From positions 1 to 61,039 of the IMG/VR virus record IMGVR_UViG_3300037193_001461: a stretch of DNA of 61,039 nucleotides; one strand, 5' to 3'. Within the stretch, counting starts at the first letter, position 1. Each line of letters begins with the position of its first letter. Below the pieces are notes generated by a model. It searched no databases. It saw only the letters and a list, made by a program, of their open reading frames with translations, and had not been told where the DNA came from. Positions 7,436 through 15,128 of the stretch are shown piece by piece. Origin of the DNA: a virus. The position numbers were made by a program, and so were the translations under genes.

Positions 7436-8410
7436 TCAGCCGGCCGAGGCTTCGAGCCGGACGTCAATGGACTCGATCGCCTGCTGGATCCGGGCCACCA
7501 GGGCGTCGGCGTCGATCTCGTCGTGGTTCGCGGCGAGGGCCGCGACGGTCCGGGTCAGCTCCGCGATGGCCGCCGACTGCGCGGCCTCCGTCGCCGCCAC
7601 CCGGTCGATGCGCTTGAGGATCTCCGTCTGGACCGACGACAGGGTCCAGGTCTGATTGCTCGCCGGAGCCCCCGGCACATTGATCACGCCGTCCAGGGTG
7701 AGTACGGCGTTGGCGAACTCTGCGGGTGTGGGCATGTCGTCATCGTCCTTTCCAGGGTTCCAGGTGCGGTCGTGCCGCAGCCGCTCGGCGACGTCGGCGC
7801 GGAACTGCTTCGGCGTGAAGATGAACCGGCCGCGCGAGCCGTAGCCCTCCACCGGGCCGCGCGGGTCGGGTTTGCCCTCCACCGACGTTTCCTTGTGGCA
7901 GGCGACCGACTCCGCCGTCCAGCCGTAGTGACGGCACACGGCCGCGTTGATGCGCACCCAGGCGTCGTACTGGACGCGCGGATAGACATCCTTCTCGTCG
8001 CCGAGGTTCTCGGTCTCGATGCCGTAGGCGACGTCGTTGCCGTCGATAGTGCCCGAGGCCCTGGACGGGGCCGGGTGAACGGCCAGCTCGTCACGGAAGG
8101 ACTGGTAGGCGTTCACGGCCATCGGCCCGGCGTGGTTCGCGCGGCCAGCGCTGCACATCGTCGCCGTGCCGTCCTTGGCGAGGTGGATGTGCGCGAGCGG
8201 AGAGGGCAGACCGCGCACCCCGTCCCGGGCCACGATGTCGCGGGAGTTCCGGCTGGCGGTGTGGTGGTTGAGGATCATCCGCACCGGGCCGAAGGCCAGG
8301 CCGGTCTCGTCGTCGCGCTCGCGGGTGCGCCAGCCCGGGTACTCGGAGACCTTCACGCCCTCTTCGCGCAGGGTGCGTATGAACGTGTCGGGGGTCATCG
8401 GCGGGGCCAT
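7436..8410 (-). CDS. endolysin, N-acetylmuramoyl-L-alanine amidase
   Basis: 324 residues from ATG 8410, overlapping the upstream stop as ATGA. Residues ~1-190 are an Amidase_2/PGRP domain: MILNHHTAS supplies the first zinc histidine, HIHLAKDG a conserved strand, YGIETEN the middle, and CHKETS..GKPDP the last histidine and Lys/Asp region. The C-terminal ~120 residues are helical (TPAEFANAVLTLDGV...LARIQQAIES), probably an oligomerisation or wall-targeting part rather than a known binding repeat. It cleaves the lactyl-peptide bond of peptidoglycan at lysis. Holin-like genes lie immediately upstream. Confidence 0.88.
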   Translation of the reverse strand: MAPPMTPDTFIRTLREEGVKVSEYPGWRTRERDDETGLAFGPVRMILNHHTASRNSRDIVARDGVRGLPSPLAHIHLAKDGTATMCSAGRANHAGPMAVNAYQSFRDELAVHPAPSRASGTIDGNDVAYGIETENLGDEKDVYPRVQYDAWVRINAAVCRHYGWTAESVACHKETSVEGKPDPRGPVEGYGSRGRFIFTPKQFRADVAERLRHDRTWNPGKDDDDMPTPAEFANAVLTLDGVINVPGAPASNQTWTLSSVQTEILKRIDRVAATEAAQSAAIAELTRTVAALAANHDEIDADALVARIQQAIESIDVRLEASAG

Positions 8411-8682
8411 CACACACGCTCCGGCCAGTGCCAGGTGCCGCCCCGATGGTCGGTGAAGTCGGCCATGCAGCCGCCCGCCTTGAGAGGGTGGAAGAAGTTC
8501 CCGGTCGGGTTGAAGACGTTCAGCCCGACCCTGTACGGCTCGTCCTTGTCGACCTCGGTCACGATCGCAGCACGGCACTGCGACGCAAACGCCTGCGTGC
8601 CGTCCTCCCGGGTCGGTGTTCCGTAACTGACGTAGTGGACGACCCGCCCGACGGACGGGCGGGGCTGTGGTTCAGGACTCAT
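8410..8682 (-). CDS. small beta-rich protein before the endolysin
   Basis: 90 residues from ATG 8682 (GTG 8694 also possible). Short beta segments: VGRVVHYVSYG, CRAAIVTEVD, YRVGLNVFNPTGNFFH, then GGTWHWPE. This pattern occurs in many actinophage proteins encoded next to lysins and may be an SH3-like fold. It overlaps the holin-like gene by 11 nt and the endolysin by 4, so all are co-expressed. Function unknown. Confidence 0.65.
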   Translation of the reverse strand: MSPEPQPRPSVGRVVHYVSYGTPTREDGTQAFASQCRAAIVTEVDKDEPYRVGLNVFNPTGNFFHPLKAGGCMADFTDHRGGTWHWPERV

Positions 8683-8992
8683 CGGCGACGCCACGGCGGG
8701 CCCCCTTGATCTGTGTTCGGGCTACAAGTCCGGCCTGGTAGAACATCAGCGCCCCGAACAGGGCTGCGAGGATCCCGCGCACGATGCGCAGCACCGCTAC
8801 GTCGGCCTCGAACAAGGTGGCGCTGATGGAGATGGCCATGAACGCGGCGATGGCGAGGGCCTTGATGACGAGCAGGCGCCCTATGGGGGTCCGCCACCAG
8901 CGGGCGAGCAGGCTGTAGACGGCGACGAAGGAGAGGCACCCGACGAGAGCGATCACGCTGCCCCACAGGTTCACCATCTCCCCCGGCGTCAT
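8672..8992 (-). CDS. holin-like membrane protein
   Basis: 106 residues with three predicted membrane segments: ~10-31 (SVIALVGCLSFVAVYSLLA), ~42-61 (LLVIKALAIAAFMAISISAT) and ~72-92 (VRGILAALFGALMFYQAGLVA). The tail is charged. Small size, three helices and a place directly ahead of the endolysin make it the leading holin candidate. The start overlaps the upstream stop as ATGA. The gene at 9182 is an alternative holin or antiholin. Confidence 0.7.
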   Translation of the reverse strand: MTPGEMVNLWGSVIALVGCLSFVAVYSLLARWWRTPIGRLLVIKALAIAAFMAISISATLFEADVAVLRIVRGILAALFGALMFYQAGLVARTQIKGARRGVADES

Positions 8993-9210
8993 CGGAACTT
9001 GCCCCCAAGTGCGTCCTTGATCAGCGGGGCGAAATGGTTCCTCTCACCCAGCCGCCGCAGAGTACGCGAAATCTCCGAAATCACCGCCGTACGGGCACGG
9101 GCACTGGCGAGGTCCCGTTGCAGCTCCTGCAAGGCATCCTGGACGGCGCGCACATCGTCGGCCGTCTGCTCGCGGTCCGGCTCACGCTTCAGGCGCCTGA
9201 TCCAGGACAC
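8989..9210 (-). CDS. small coiled-coil protein in lysis cassette
   Basis: 73 residues from GTG 9210, overlapping the upstream gene by 29 nt and the downstream gene by 4. After a basic start (SWIRRLKREP), residues 15-55 form a charged coiled coil (DVRAVQDALQELQRDLASA). Probably soluble and associated with one of the flanking membrane proteins. No family recognised. A longer GTG/ATG start up to 9285 is open but would overlap the upstream gene by 104 nt. Confidence 0.55.
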   Translation of the reverse strand: MSWIRRLKREPDREQTADDVRAVQDALQELQRDLASARARTAVISEISRTLRRLGERNHFAPLIKDALGGKFR

Positions 9211-9502
9211 GGCCGCCACCTCCCCGATTGATACGGGCCGCCTCGGAGACGGCGTCCAGCACGCGTTCGGTGGTCTGTGCCGCACCCATCAGCATGTCGA
9301 GCTGGGCCTGCTGAATCTCGATCAATTGCTGGCGGCCTTCGGCGAGGGCCTGCCACAGCTCGATCTGCTTCTGCTTGTCCTCGCGCATCATGTCCACGGT
9401 GGACCGAGGCACGAGCAGGCCGCGCAGTATGAGCAGGACGACCAGAACGACGATGCCGCTGGCGCCCAGGGTCGGGGTGAGGAACGCGGTGAAGTTATCC
9501 AC
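9182..9502 (-). CDS. single-pass membrane protein with coiled coil, holin/antiholin candidate
   Basis: 106 residues. One N-terminal membrane helix (~13-31, GASGIVVLVVLLILRGLLV), then a cytoplasmic-type coiled coil (DKQKQIELWQALAEGRQQLIEIQQAQ). This layout is frequent in actinophage lysis cassettes, where such proteins partner a multi-pass holin. It is the first of four overlapping lysis genes. Confidence 0.65.
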   Translation of the reverse strand: MDNFTAFLTPTLGASGIVVLVVLLILRGLLVPRSTVDMMREDKQKQIELWQALAEGRQQLIEIQQAQLDMLMGAAQTTERVLDAVSEAARINRGGGGRVLDQAPEA

Positions 9503-9508
9503 GGCCGC

Positions 9509-10072
9509 CTACAGGGGGAGTACCCAAATACGGCGGTCGGCCGCCTGTCCGGTGCTGCTGGACACGTTGTACTGGAGCGTGAACGTGTTGCTTCCCGGCA
9601 CCAGACCGGTGGCCAGGTCGACCACACCGCCCCGGAAGTTCAGGCCTGTCGAGCCGACCGCCCCCGAGTTGGACACTGAGTATCCGAGGCTGCGGGTACT
9701 GGAGGCGGCGCGGGTGGTCGCACCGGAGATGGCGTAGCTCATCTCTACGCGGGCTGTAGTCGACTCGACGCGCAGCCGGGCCCGGTAGCCGACCAGTGCC
9801 ATCACCCCGGTGGTGACGGTGACGGACGGCCCCGGGGTGCCCGTGGCGGGGCTGCCGAAGCTGCTGGAGGTGATGTCGACATTCTCCGTGTCGATGAACG
9901 CGTCCGGTGTCCGCTCCGCGATCTGGTTGGTGGCGGACACCGCGAAAATCGACCCGGGCGTGGTCGCCTTGGCCGGGGCCGTCTCCTGGAGGTTGTCCCG
10001 GATGTAGGCGTTGAACTGGGCAGCCTGGAACACGGCGCCGGCGACAGCGGTGAACGGTGCGGTCCAGGCCAT
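9509..10072 (-). CDS. tail protein paralog C (MAWTAPFTAVAG family)
   Basis: 187 residues. It starts MAWTAPFTAVAGAVFQAAQFNAYIRDNLQET-like, nearly the same N-terminus as the proteins at 10088 and 10954. The rest is beta-rich with Ser/Thr/Gly repeats and ends RRIWVLPL like the 10088 protein. Such proteins in actinophages sit after the minor tail genes and are thought to be receptor-contacting or appendage proteins. Shared ends show recent duplication. Exact position in the virion unknown. Confidence 0.7.
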   Translation of the reverse strand: MAWTAPFTAVAGAVFQAAQFNAYIRDNLQETAPAKATTPGSIFAVSATNQIAERTPDAFIDTENVDITSSSFGSPATGTPGPSVTVTTGVMALVGYRARLRVESTTARVEMSYAISGATTRAASSTRSLGYSVSNSGAVGSTGLNFRGGVVDLATGLVPGSNTFTLQYNVSSSTGQAADRRIWVLPL

Positions 10073-10087
10073 CGGCTTCCCTTCCCT

Positions 10088-10639
10088 CTACAGCGGCAGG
10101 ACCCAGATGCGCCGGTCATAGGCGTATCCGGTGCCGGATGAGACGTTGTATTTGAGCGTGAACGTGTTCTCGCCCGGAGTGAGCAGCGTCGCGAGATCCA
10201 CCACTCCGATGCGGTGCTGGAGCCCGCTGCCCGAGTTGGACACGGAGTAGCCCAGCGACCGGGTGGTGGACGCCTCGCGTTCGGTGGCCCCGGAGATGGC
10301 GTAGCTCGCCTCCACGCGGGCGGTCACGCTCGGGACGCGCAGGTTGACCCGGTAGCCGACCAGGGCCGTGGGCCCGGTGACCACGGTCCGGGACGGCCCC
10401 GGGCTGCCGGTGGACGGGTCGTCGAACGACGTGGCGGTGATCTCCACGGACTCGTTGTCGCTGAACGCGTCCGCCGTGCGCTCCACGATTTCGTGCTGGT
10501 CCGAGACCGCGAAGATCGATCCGGGCCGTACGGCCTTGGCGGGCATCGTCTCGTTCAGGTTGTCCCGCACGAAGACGTTGATCTGGCTCGCGGTGAGCAC
10601 GCTGCCGGCGACTGCGGTGAACGGGGCCGTCCACGCCAC
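10088..10639 (-). CDS. tail protein paralog B
   Basis: 183 residues from GTG 10639 (reads VAWTAPF like its paralogs); this choice leaves a 4-nt gap to the upstream stop. The shared core includes IFAVSDQHEIVERTADAF and the C-terminus SSGTGYAYDRRIWVLPL, close to the 9509 product. Beta-rich throughout, no cysteine, no membrane segment. Probable minor tail or fibre-tip protein. Confidence 0.7.
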   Translation of the reverse strand: MAWTAPFTAVAGSVLTASQINVFVRDNLNETMPAKAVRPGSIFAVSDQHEIVERTADAFSDNESVEITATSFDDPSTGSPGPSRTVVTGPTALVGYRVNLRVPSVTARVEASYAISGATEREASTTRSLGYSVSNSGSGLQHRIGVVDLATLLTPGENTFTLKYNVSSGTGYAYDRRIWVLPL

Positions 10640-10643
10640 GGCT

Positions 10644-10940
10644 CTACGCCCCCAGGTCCGGCGGGGCGGGGTTGGGGTTGTTCTCGTCCACCACGGGCGG
10701 GGTGAGCGGCAGTTGCGGGTACTCCGCATTCTTGATGTTGGTGAAAACGGTGTTCATCTCAGCGTCGGTGGCCAGGTTCTTGGTGAACAGCACTCGCAGC
10801 ACACCGCCGAGCATGACGCAGGTGGTCGTGACGACGGCACGTACGGGGAGATCGGCCTGGCGCACGTCGTGGCCGAACTTCGAACTGACGGCGGTGAAGG
10901 TGTCGTAGACGCTGAGCGCGTACTGCTTGATGGTCGCCAC
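10644..10940 (-). CDS. hypothetical protein of tail appendage cluster
   Basis: 98 residues. Residues ~35-55 are hydrophobic (RAVVTTTCVMLGGVLRVLF), a possible single membrane or buried helix, and the C-terminus is Pro/Asn-rich (DENNPNPAPPDLGA). It lies between two paralogous tail proteins with short spacing, so it belongs to the same transcript. No family recognised; could be a tail component or a late membrane protein. Confidence 0.6.
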   Translation of the reverse strand: MATIKQYALSVYDTFTAVSSKFGHDVRQADLPVRAVVTTTCVMLGGVLRVLFTKNLATDAEMNTVFTNIKNAEYPQLPLTPPVVDENNPNPAPPDLGA

Positions 10941-10953
10941 GGGGCGGCCCTCC

Positions 10954-11493
10954 TTACAGCGGGATGACGGAGATTTCGCGGTACTGGAAGCGGGCGGTGC
11001 TCGACCCGGCGCGGTACTTCATCGTGAACGTGTTGGTCCCGGGGACCAGACCGGAGAAGACGTGGGTCATGCCGTAGCGGACGAAGTTCCCCGCCGCCAC
11101 GCCGTCGGTGAGGATGCACCAGGTATCGCTCGGCAGGACCGAGGACACCCCAGAGACGCCCACCGAAGACAGGCACGCGCTGTCGGCGGTGACGTTGGAC
11201 TGACTGGCCGCGAAGCTGACGATGGCGATGGTGCCGGTGGTCACGGTCACCGACGGGCCGGTGGTGGCCAGGTCGGTGTACGACGTGGACGTGGTGGACT
11301 CCTGCGTGCCGACGTAGTGGGTGGTGGGCACGCGGGTGGCGATGGCGTTCGGACCGGTGGAGACGAACAACTGAGACGGCGCCGTGGCCTTGGCGGGAGC
11401 CGTCTCCTGGAGGTTGTCGCGGACGTGGGTGTTGAACGCGGCAGCCGTGAATGTCGCGCCGGCCACGGCTGTCATAGGGGCGGTCCAGGCCAT
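10954..11493 (-). CDS. tail protein paralog A
   Basis: 179 residues. It starts MAWTAPMTAVAGATFTAAAFN, homologous to the products at 10088 and 9509, with the common segment VRDNLQETAPAKATAPSQLF. The middle is more diverged and ends REISVIPL. First gene of the appendage cluster, after a 225-bp gap that carries the inverted-repeat element described separately. Confidence 0.7.
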   Translation of the reverse strand: MAWTAPMTAVAGATFTAAAFNTHVRDNLQETAPAKATAPSQLFVSTGPNAIATRVPTTHYVGTQESTTSTSYTDLATTGPSVTVTTGTIAIVSFAASQSNVTADSACLSSVGVSGVSSVLPSDTWCILTDGVAAGNFVRYGMTHVFSGLVPGTNTFTMKYRAGSSTARFQYREISVIPL

Positions 11494-11540
11494 CGGTTTT
11501 CTGCCACCTCTCAGACGGGCTTATCGAAACGGATTAGTTT

Positions 11541-11630
11541 CGGTACCGCGTGTACCGTGTGCTCCGGTTAACGCTATGAGAGAGTCAATTTCTCGGTTAT
11601 AGGTCGGAGGCGGTACAGGCGGTACAGGGT
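11541..11630. repeat. element A: ~90-bp iteron/inverted-repeat element (intergenic copy)
   Basis: It aligns without gaps to 57951-58040 with about 74 of 90 identical bases. The left arm GGTACCGCGTGTACCG pairs with the right arm CGGTACAGGCGGTACA with two mismatches. Each arm is a pair of 9-bp-spaced GTACCG/CGGTAC units. Inner arms CTCCGGTTAAC and GTTATAGGTCGGAG are also inverted. It sits in the gene-free stretch 11494-11718, between the zinc-ribbon gene and the tail appendage genes. A smaller hairpin CGAAAC/GTTTCG (11525-11542) adjoins it. Confidence 0.8.
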
Positions 11631-11718
11631 TCTGCACGTCGTCGTCACCTGCGGATTTTCGGCCTTAACCCTTATAGTGCCTAACAGCTTTTCTTGATCG
11701 TTCCGCAGCGGCGGGCCC

Positions 11719-12111
11719 TCACGGCACTACCCCGTGTTCCTCGGACTCTGCCTCCAGGTCCCGCACGCTCTGCCCGTGCGGCAGGCCGAAACGGACCGCC
11801 ACCGGATGGTCCGCCGGGTACCAGTTGCGCGTCCCCGGCACCGGCCGCCGCATGAGGGCCGCGAGGATCTCGTGCTGGCTGTCCGGCCAGGAGACCGGCG
11901 CCTGCATCCCGCAGTGGCTGCACAGGAAGAAGTCCACAGGCACGTCCCGGGGCCCGCCGATGCGGGACGGCCGGTGCAGGAACTCCACGGACCCGCAGAC
12001 GCCGCCGGGGCGTGGGCAGTCGGCCACCCAGTCCCCGGCGTACACGTACGCCCGCGCCACCGCCACCCGCTCGTGCGGTACCTCCATCGGGGGCATCGTC
12101 GTCCTCCTCAT
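11719..12111 (-). CDS. small zinc-binding protein
   Basis: 130 residues from ATG 12111, which overlaps the minor tail gene's stop (ATGA). DCPRPGGVCGS and FLCSHCGMQ give two cysteine pairs likely to hold zinc. The N-terminus (ERVAVARAYVYAGDWVAD) and C-terminus (VPGTRNWYPADHPVAVRFGLPHG) are beta-like. No family recognised. Being coupled to the large minor tail gene, it may be a tail or virion-assembly accessory. Confidence 0.65.
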   Translation of the reverse strand: MRRTTMPPMEVPHERVAVARAYVYAGDWVADCPRPGGVCGSVEFLHRPSRIGGPRDVPVDFFLCSHCGMQAPVSWPDSQHEILAALMRRPVPGTRNWYPADHPVAVRFGLPHGQSVRDLEAESEEHGVVP

Positions 12112-15100
12112 GTTCCGAAAATGCCGCTGTCGAACCGGCCCTGGGCCGGGTCGTCGAAAACGAACACCGTGTCGGGGTTGTCGGCCGGCGCGAGGTCGAA
12201 CACGCCCTGGTCGAACCCCGCACCGCGCTGGTCGAACGTGAACGGGGTCGAGCTGATCACCAGATCCTTCTCGCACCCCAGCACCACCGCATGCACCGGC
12301 GGGCTCCCCGGCCGGCCGATGCGCTGCACCGTGTGAGTGACCCGCTCCACGAAGAAGTCATCGTCCAGACCCATCTCGCCGTTGACGATGCGGATGCGGT
12401 CGGAGACGGTCCGGGTGAGCACCTGCATGAAGTGCGCAGGATCCTGGCTGACTACGCGGAGCTGCACCGTGGGCCGCCGCTGCGCGTAGTGCAGCAGGAT
12501 CATGTACGCGATGGCCTCCGCGTCGGCCGCGTTCGCCCACGGCGCGGGATCCGGGTAGGACCGCTCGCCGTTCTGGGACACCGAGCCCGGGTCTGACGCG
12601 GAGACCTTCACCGTCCGACGAACCTCCAGGGACCTCGCCCGGAGCTGAAGGGATGTGACGGTCACCGGGCCGCCCACGGCGCGCAAGGTCAGCCGGGCGG
12701 AGGCGCCCGAATCCCGGCTGAGCACCGCGTCCACAGTGCCCCCGCCCGACGTGGTGAACAGGACGTCCGTCCCGGGCACCGGGGTGACGGCGCCCAGGAA
12801 CGGATCGGAGCTGGAGACCTCGATGTCCACCGCCTGCCCGGCGGCCAGGGCGTAGGAACTCTCGTCGGTCCACACCGCCGTCAGTTCCCCGCTGGGCGCC
12901 CGCTCCTCCACGTCGAACGTCACCGTGTTGACGATGTCCCGCCAGCCGTGCGCGTAGGTGAACGGCTTCGCCATATCGAACCCGGTCGCCGGCGGCGACC
13001 CGGCCGTGCAGTCCTCCAGCCGTTCGGCGGTGAACGTGGCCCGTACGTCCCGGCTCTGCGTTCGCTGAAGCCGGTGATGCCGGTCGCGGAACACGAAGGT
13101 GCCCGAGGGGTCCACATAGGCCACCGCCGGCGGGCCCTCGCTCTTCACCAGATCGGTGATGGCCGTCAGCGCGTCGGTGCCCTCCAGCCACCAGTAGCGA
13201 ACCACCGTGGCGCCCCGGTCGATGTCCCGCGCGCCCGTCCACCCGGCGAGGTCCAGCACGGTGTTCACCAGGTCGCCAGTGCGCAGCGACGCGTACACGC
13301 CCGTGGACAGCTTCACCCCGGCCAGGTCGTTCAAGCCGTCCAGGAAGGTGAAGCTAACGGTCCGGTCGCCGTAGTCGGCGTGCACGTCGAAGTCGTCGAT
13401 CCGTCCCCGGAACAGCGGGATGACCTGGCTGTTGAAGTCCACCGAGGCGGTCATGGTCCGGGCCGGGTTCAGGTTGCCGTACAGCGGCGAGGCGGTGTTC
13501 TCCGGGCTGTAGCGGCGGTGGTCGTTGTTCAAGGTGAACGCGGCCGAGCCGACGGCGGCCGGGCTGAGCTGACGTTCCTGGTCCCGGCCGTAGGTGACGG
13601 AGATGTCCGAGATGATGTCGTCGGTCACGTCCTCGGGGTCGGAGGCGGCGAAGACTGCGAAGTCCCGGAAAGAGAACGTCACCGGCAGCGTGTTGGTGGT
13701 GGAAGACCCGACGACGGTACGCAGACCTACGGATCCCGTGTCCGACAGTCCGGAGGTGGTGGCCACAACAGGCCATGCAGCCGGTTCCGGGGTCCCGGCT
13801 GGCCACACCTTGGCCGCGAGGGTGTGGCCCATGACGCGGAAGCGCGCGGTGTACACAGTCCCGACCGTGTGCGTCAGACCGGTATCCCCGGTGGCAAGGA
13901 CCGTCTCCGTACCGCCTACTCGACTGCGCAGTGTCAGGACGACGGCGCCGGTGGATGCCGCCTGCACGCGCACGTAATAGAAATTGTCCGAGTCGAGATA
14001 CCGCGCAGCGAGATGCACGTAGAGGCTGTCCCCCACGCCGGCCTGATCGATGGAATACCCCACGCGCATGTCCACGTCCGCCGACGGAGACTCCATCAGG
14101 GAAAACCGCGCAACGCCCCGCACGCTGACGGCGTGCCGCCCGGTGCCGGGGGCAACGGAGAAGTTGGACGACAGCGATCCCACTGACCACGCCTGGCCGG
14201 TATCGGCGGACCCCCACCCGCTGGTGACGCTGCGGTTGAACGAGTCTGCGATGTACTGCTCGCCGACGGCTGACAGGCTTCCCGGGACCCCGTCCGCATC
14301 CCAGTCGATACCGACCCGGTAGTCAGGCAGGCCCTGTGGGTCGCACAGGTCCCACCCGCCCGGGACGGCCTGCACCGTCGGGTTGTAGGCCGTGGCGGTG
14401 ACCCCGGCGACACCGGGCGAGGCGTACGCGGTGCTGGCGGGCGTGATGGGCTTGAGGGCCAAGGACCACATGGTGGACCCGCCCTGGCAGATGACCTCTC
14501 CGCCGGCAGACGTCGTGGACCGCTGTGTCTGCGTTCCAGGAACGAGGTCGGCCCCGGAGTCGTACAGCGCGGAGAACAGTTGATCGAAACTGCTGTCGTC
14601 CACCCGCTCGGTGTTGGTGCCGCCGGACGCGGTGACGGTACGAGCCTGCCAGGCCGAGCCGGTGCGCAGGGTCAGCAGCCAGTCCCCGGACACGGCCGTG
14701 GTGAGCTGGGGGTGCGTCTGCGTCGCGGCCGTGCTCGCGGTGCCCTGCGCGGACCACGCATCGAAGGGGCCTGCGGTGTCCACGCCGGTGTAGGCGGCGG
14801 TGTAGGCCAGGACGTACGGCGAACCGACGGGCCAGGGGCTGGAATTGAAGGTGACCGTGACGAAGGAGCCGAGGCTGCCGGTATCCCGCCGGTAGTAGAC
14901 CCGGGTGTGCACTTGATAGTCGTCGATCGTGGACGGCCCCGCGTCGGCCTTGCCGAGGTAAAGCCAGTTTGACGACAGCGACGGTGCGGAGTTGTCGTCG
15001 GTGACGATCACCATCAGCAGGAAATCGCCGGTCGTGTGGCCGGGCGGCAGCGGTACCTGCTGGGCAGCCGTGGAGACAGCCACATCGGCCTTGAGCCGGG

Positions 15101-15128
15101 TACTGACGGAGCGGAAGGCGATAGGCAT
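12108..15128 (-). CDS. minor tail protein, baseplate hub/tail-tip type
   Basis: 1006 residues, starting right after the tape measure stop. N-terminal ~230 residues: beta-rich domain with ACTG-type repeats. ~290-480: jelly-roll/concanavalin-like module (DSFNRSVTSGWGSADTG...NFYYVRV). ~490-700: hub-like region found in siphophage tail-tip proteins (DISVTYGRDQERQ..., FRGRIDDFDVHADYGDRTVSFTFLDGL). C-terminal ~250 residues: further beta domains ending near HTVQRIGRPGSPPVHAVVLGCEKDL. By position it should form the tail-tip complex and may carry cell-wall or receptor binding in the lectin-like part. Confidence 0.8.
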   Translation of the reverse strand: MPIAFRSVSTRLKADVAVSTAAQQVPLPPGHTTGDFLLMVIVTDDNSAPSLSSNWLYLGKADAGPSTIDDYQVHTRVYYRRDTGSLGSFVTVTFNSSPWPVGSPYVLAYTAAYTGVDTAGPFDAWSAQGTASTAATQTHPQLTTAVSGDWLLTLRTGSAWQARTVTASGGTNTERVDDSSFDQLFSALYDSGADLVPGTQTQRSTTSAGGEVICQGGSTMWSLALKPITPASTAYASPGVAGVTATAYNPTVQAVPGGWDLCDPQGLPDYRVGIDWDADGVPGSLSAVGEQYIADSFNRSVTSGWGSADTGQAWSVGSLSSNFSVAPGTGRHAVSVRGVARFSLMESPSADVDMRVGYSIDQAGVGDSLYVHLAARYLDSDNFYYVRVQAASTGAVVLTLRSRVGGTETVLATGDTGLTHTVGTVYTARFRVMGHTLAAKVWPAGTPEPAAWPVVATTSGLSDTGSVGLRTVVGSSTTNTLPVTFSFRDFAVFAASDPEDVTDDIISDISVTYGRDQERQLSPAAVGSAAFTLNNDHRRYSPENTASPLYGNLNPARTMTASVDFNSQVIPLFRGRIDDFDVHADYGDRTVSFTFLDGLNDLAGVKLSTGVYASLRTGDLVNTVLDLAGWTGARDIDRGATVVRYWWLEGTDALTAITDLVKSEGPPAVAYVDPSGTFVFRDRHHRLQRTQSRDVRATFTAERLEDCTAGSPPATGFDMAKPFTYAHGWRDIVNTVTFDVEERAPSGELTAVWTDESSYALAAGQAVDIEVSSSDPFLGAVTPVPGTDVLFTTSGGGTVDAVLSRDSGASARLTLRAVGGPVTVTSLQLRARSLEVRRTVKVSASDPGSVSQNGERSYPDPAPWANAADAEAIAYMILLHYAQRRPTVQLRVVSQDPAHFMQVLTRTVSDRIRIVNGEMGLDDDFFVERVTHTVQRIGRPGSPPVHAVVLGCEKDLVISSTPFTFDQRGAGFDQGVFDLAPADNPDTVFVFDDPAQGRFDSGIFGT

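Noticed and set aside
7409-8626. Long plus-strand open frame opposite the endolysin (405 codons)
   Set aside because: Antisense shadow of high-GC coding sequence; no family motif, low-complexity Arg/Val/Gly content, and the minus-strand amidase is clear.
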